Positions 5,936 to 6,767 of a stretch of 6,767 bases of DNA are shown here, one piece after another (the stretch's first letter is position 1; each line of letters opens with the position of its first letter). The notes under the pieces were generated by a model. That model had not been told where the DNA came from. It was given only the letters and a program-made list of their open reading frames with translations, and did not search any database. Source of the DNA: Alphaproteobacteria bacterium (GTDB taxonomy: Bacteria > Pseudomonadota > Alphaproteobacteria > UBA828); assembly GCA_018668475.1 (NCBI GenBank), contig JABJCZ010000037.1, positions 1 to 6,767 on the forward strand, given 5' to 3'. Made by a program: the position numbers and the translations under genes.

Positions 5936-6397
5936 CTATTCTACAGGGTGAAAGTCAAAGGCGTGGTCGGCATGAAAATAGAACATGCACGGCGTGTCTG
6001 ACACACACGCTGTCGCGTGTTCAGATTTGGCCGGCACATACCAATAGGATCCGACCTTCAATTCCGGTGGGTTCGTTTCGCCTTGAAACGGGTTGGTCAT
6101 GGTCCCTGATATCACGACGCCATGATACGCTCCCGTATGAATATGAAACGGCGTGATAAAATTCGCCGGAAATTTGCCGAAGGTCCCGTGACCGCCTTTC
6201 GACATATCGCCATACGCGCCACCCATGCTGATAGCCGGGTTGATATTGTTGAACACGATCTCGGATTCTGGCGTCGCAACGTTTTTGGCCGGATCGAAGC
6301 CAGCGATGTCGCTTTGTCCGGCATAGGCGGATACTGAAATCCCACTGACAACAGTGATGATGGCTGCTTGAGCAAGTCTCAGATTGAGGCGTTTCAT
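5936..6397 (-). CDS. Small exported cupin-domain protein
   Basis: 153 aa on the minus strand. Residues 1-26 form a signal peptide (MKRLNLR, a hydrophobic stretch, cleavage after AYA at 26), so the mature protein is about 127 aa and extracytoplasmic. The mature part is a single cupin barrel: motif 1 is TPFHIHTGAYHGVVISG (82-98) and motif 2 is GSYWYVPAKSEHATAC (116-131). Likely metal ligands are His85, His87 and His127. The usual acidic ligand of motif 1 is absent, with Tyr91 or His92 at that place. Cys131 and Cys137 could pair. A good ribosome site supports the start. It resembles secreted cupins of unknown function (DUF4437-like, from memory, not verified). It is divergent from an AraC-family regulator, which may control it, and convergent with the hydrolase gene. 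No reaction can be assigned; binding of a small molecule or metal is the safe reading. Confidence 0.88.
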   Translation of the reverse strand: MKRLNLRLAQAAIITVVSGISVSAYAGQSDIAGFDPAKNVATPESEIVFNNINPAISMGGAYGDMSKGGHGTFGKFPANFITPFHIHTGAYHGVVISGTMTNPFQGETNPPELKVGSYWYVPAKSEHATACVSDTPCMFYFHADHAFDFHPVE

Positions 6398-6405
6398 TGG
6401 ATGTT

Positions 6406-6410
6406 TCCTT
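6406..6410 (-). promoter_or_regulatory. Ribosome binding site of the cupin gene
   Basis: On the minus strand AAGGA lies 8 nt before ATG 6397, a good match and spacing. Confidence 0.6.
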
Positions 6411-6484
6411 TGTCAGGCATTGCGGTGAGCTGACGAGGAGTAGTCCACGGCACGCGAACGGCCAATGACCTGACGTCCAATCTA

Positions 6485-6502
6485 TTTGACTGATCGTTCA
6501 AA
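6485..6502 (+). promoter_or_regulatory. 18-bp imperfect palindrome between cupin and AraC genes, candidate operator
   Basis: TTTGACTGATCGTTCAAA is self-complementary at 14 of 18 positions (TTTGA-NN-GATC-NN-TCAAA). It lies near the middle of the 211-bp spacer between the divergent cupin and AraC-family genes, so it could serve both. AraC proteins more often use direct repeats, so a different dimeric regulator is also possible. Confidence 0.3.
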
Positions 6503-6517
6503 CAGGCTGCTTGAGCG

Positions 6518-6546
6518 TTGTGGCCCGGGATGGCGTTGCCTATGTT
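6518..6546 (+). promoter_or_regulatory. Weak promoter-like element before the AraC-family gene
   Basis: TTGTGG (6518-6523) and TATGTT (6541-6546) are separated by 17 bp. They match 3 and 4 of 6 consensus bases and lie about 60 bp before ATG 6609. Placement is sensible but the match is poor. Confidence 0.2.
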
Positions 6547-6596
6547 CGTATTGCGCTCCGCATGCCTGTCGAACCTTTTGCGCATCAAAAACCATT

Positions 6597-6600
6597 GGAG
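6597..6600 (+). promoter_or_regulatory. Ribosome binding site of the AraC-family gene
   Basis: GGAG lies 8 nt before ATG 6609, which supports this start for the gene cut off at the window end. Confidence 0.55.
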
Positions 6601-6608
6601 CCATTGCC

Positions 6609-6767
6609 ATGTCGGACCAGTCTTCTGACGCCCTTAGCGACATATTGCGGTTGATCCGCCTCAAGGGGTGCGTCTATTTCCAGTCGGATTTTTCATCGCC
6701 CTGGGGCATGGAGATGGGCAGCGGTCCCTATGCTCAATATCATGTGATTGTTCGTGGTCAGTGTTGG
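6609..6767 (+). CDS. AraC-family transcriptional regulator, N-terminal part (runs off window)
   Basis: Only the first 53 codons are present and the frame is open at the window edge. The translation, from MSDQSSDALSDILRLIRLKG through YFQSDFSSPWGM (23-34) to YAQYHVIVRGQCW (41-53), matches the start of the cupin_6-type ligand-binding domain found at the N-terminus of many AraC-family regulators. The DNA-binding helix-turn-helix would be at the missing C-terminus, so the class is inferred from the N-terminal domain alone. It is transcribed away from the exported cupin gene with 211 bp between the starts, a layout typical of a regulator and its target. The inducer is unknown. Confidence 0.75.
   Translation, partial: MSDQSSDALSDILRLIRLKGCVYFQSDFSSPWGMEMGSGPYAQYHVIVRGQCW

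Noticed and set aside
6394..6664. Minus-strand open frames of 60-64 codons in the cupin/AraC spacer
   Set aside because: They overlap the start regions of two supported divergent genes, lack ribosome sites and recognisable sequence, and are best seen as chance frames.

Overview
The window is dense, GC-rich bacterial DNA with eight protein genes, short spacers and several GTG starts. It looks like a proteobacterium, most likely an alphaproteobacterium. That placement is an inference from gene content and style (acyl-CoA catabolism, an LLM-type oxidoreductase, an AraC regulator with a cupin-type N-terminus); no marker gene is present. No RNA gene, CRISPR array, insertion sequence or phage gene was found.

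Left part (34-2756, + strand): a tight three-gene operon of enoyl-CoA hydratase, acyl-CoA dehydrogenase and an unrecognised Cys/His/Trp-rich protein, with gaps of 5 and 12 bp. The first two genes supply consecutive beta-oxidation-type steps (dehydrogenation, then hydration of a CoA thioester). The third is the most interesting unknown in the window.

Middle (2807-4953): two divergent flavin or deazaflavin oxidoreductases. One is an LLM-family (F420-type, MSMEG_4141-like) enzyme on the minus strand. The other is an Old Yellow Enzyme-type NADH:flavin oxidoreductase on the plus strand. The 146 bp between them holds a 17-bp near-perfect palindrome and a promoter-like element placed so that the OYE mRNA could be almost leaderless.

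Right part (5047-6767): a secreted alpha/beta hydrolase with a visible Ser-Asp-His triad, then a convergent gene for a small exported cupin. The hydrolase gene ends in a strong 12-bp GC-rich stem. Divergent from the cupin is the start of an AraC-family regulator that runs off the window. The 211-bp spacer between those two contains an 18-bp imperfect palindrome.

Taken together the window looks like a catabolic or redox accessory region: CoA-thioester oxidation, reduction of activated C=C or carbonyl groups, and ester or lactone hydrolysis, plausibly acting on a cyclic or branched carboxylic acid or a xenobiotic. The substrate cannot be read from the sequence, and it is not shown that all the genes belong to one pathway. 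Nothing here is clearly a new defence or mobile system. The best leads are the third operon gene, the active-site variations in the dehydrogenase, OYE and cupin, and the two candidate operators.
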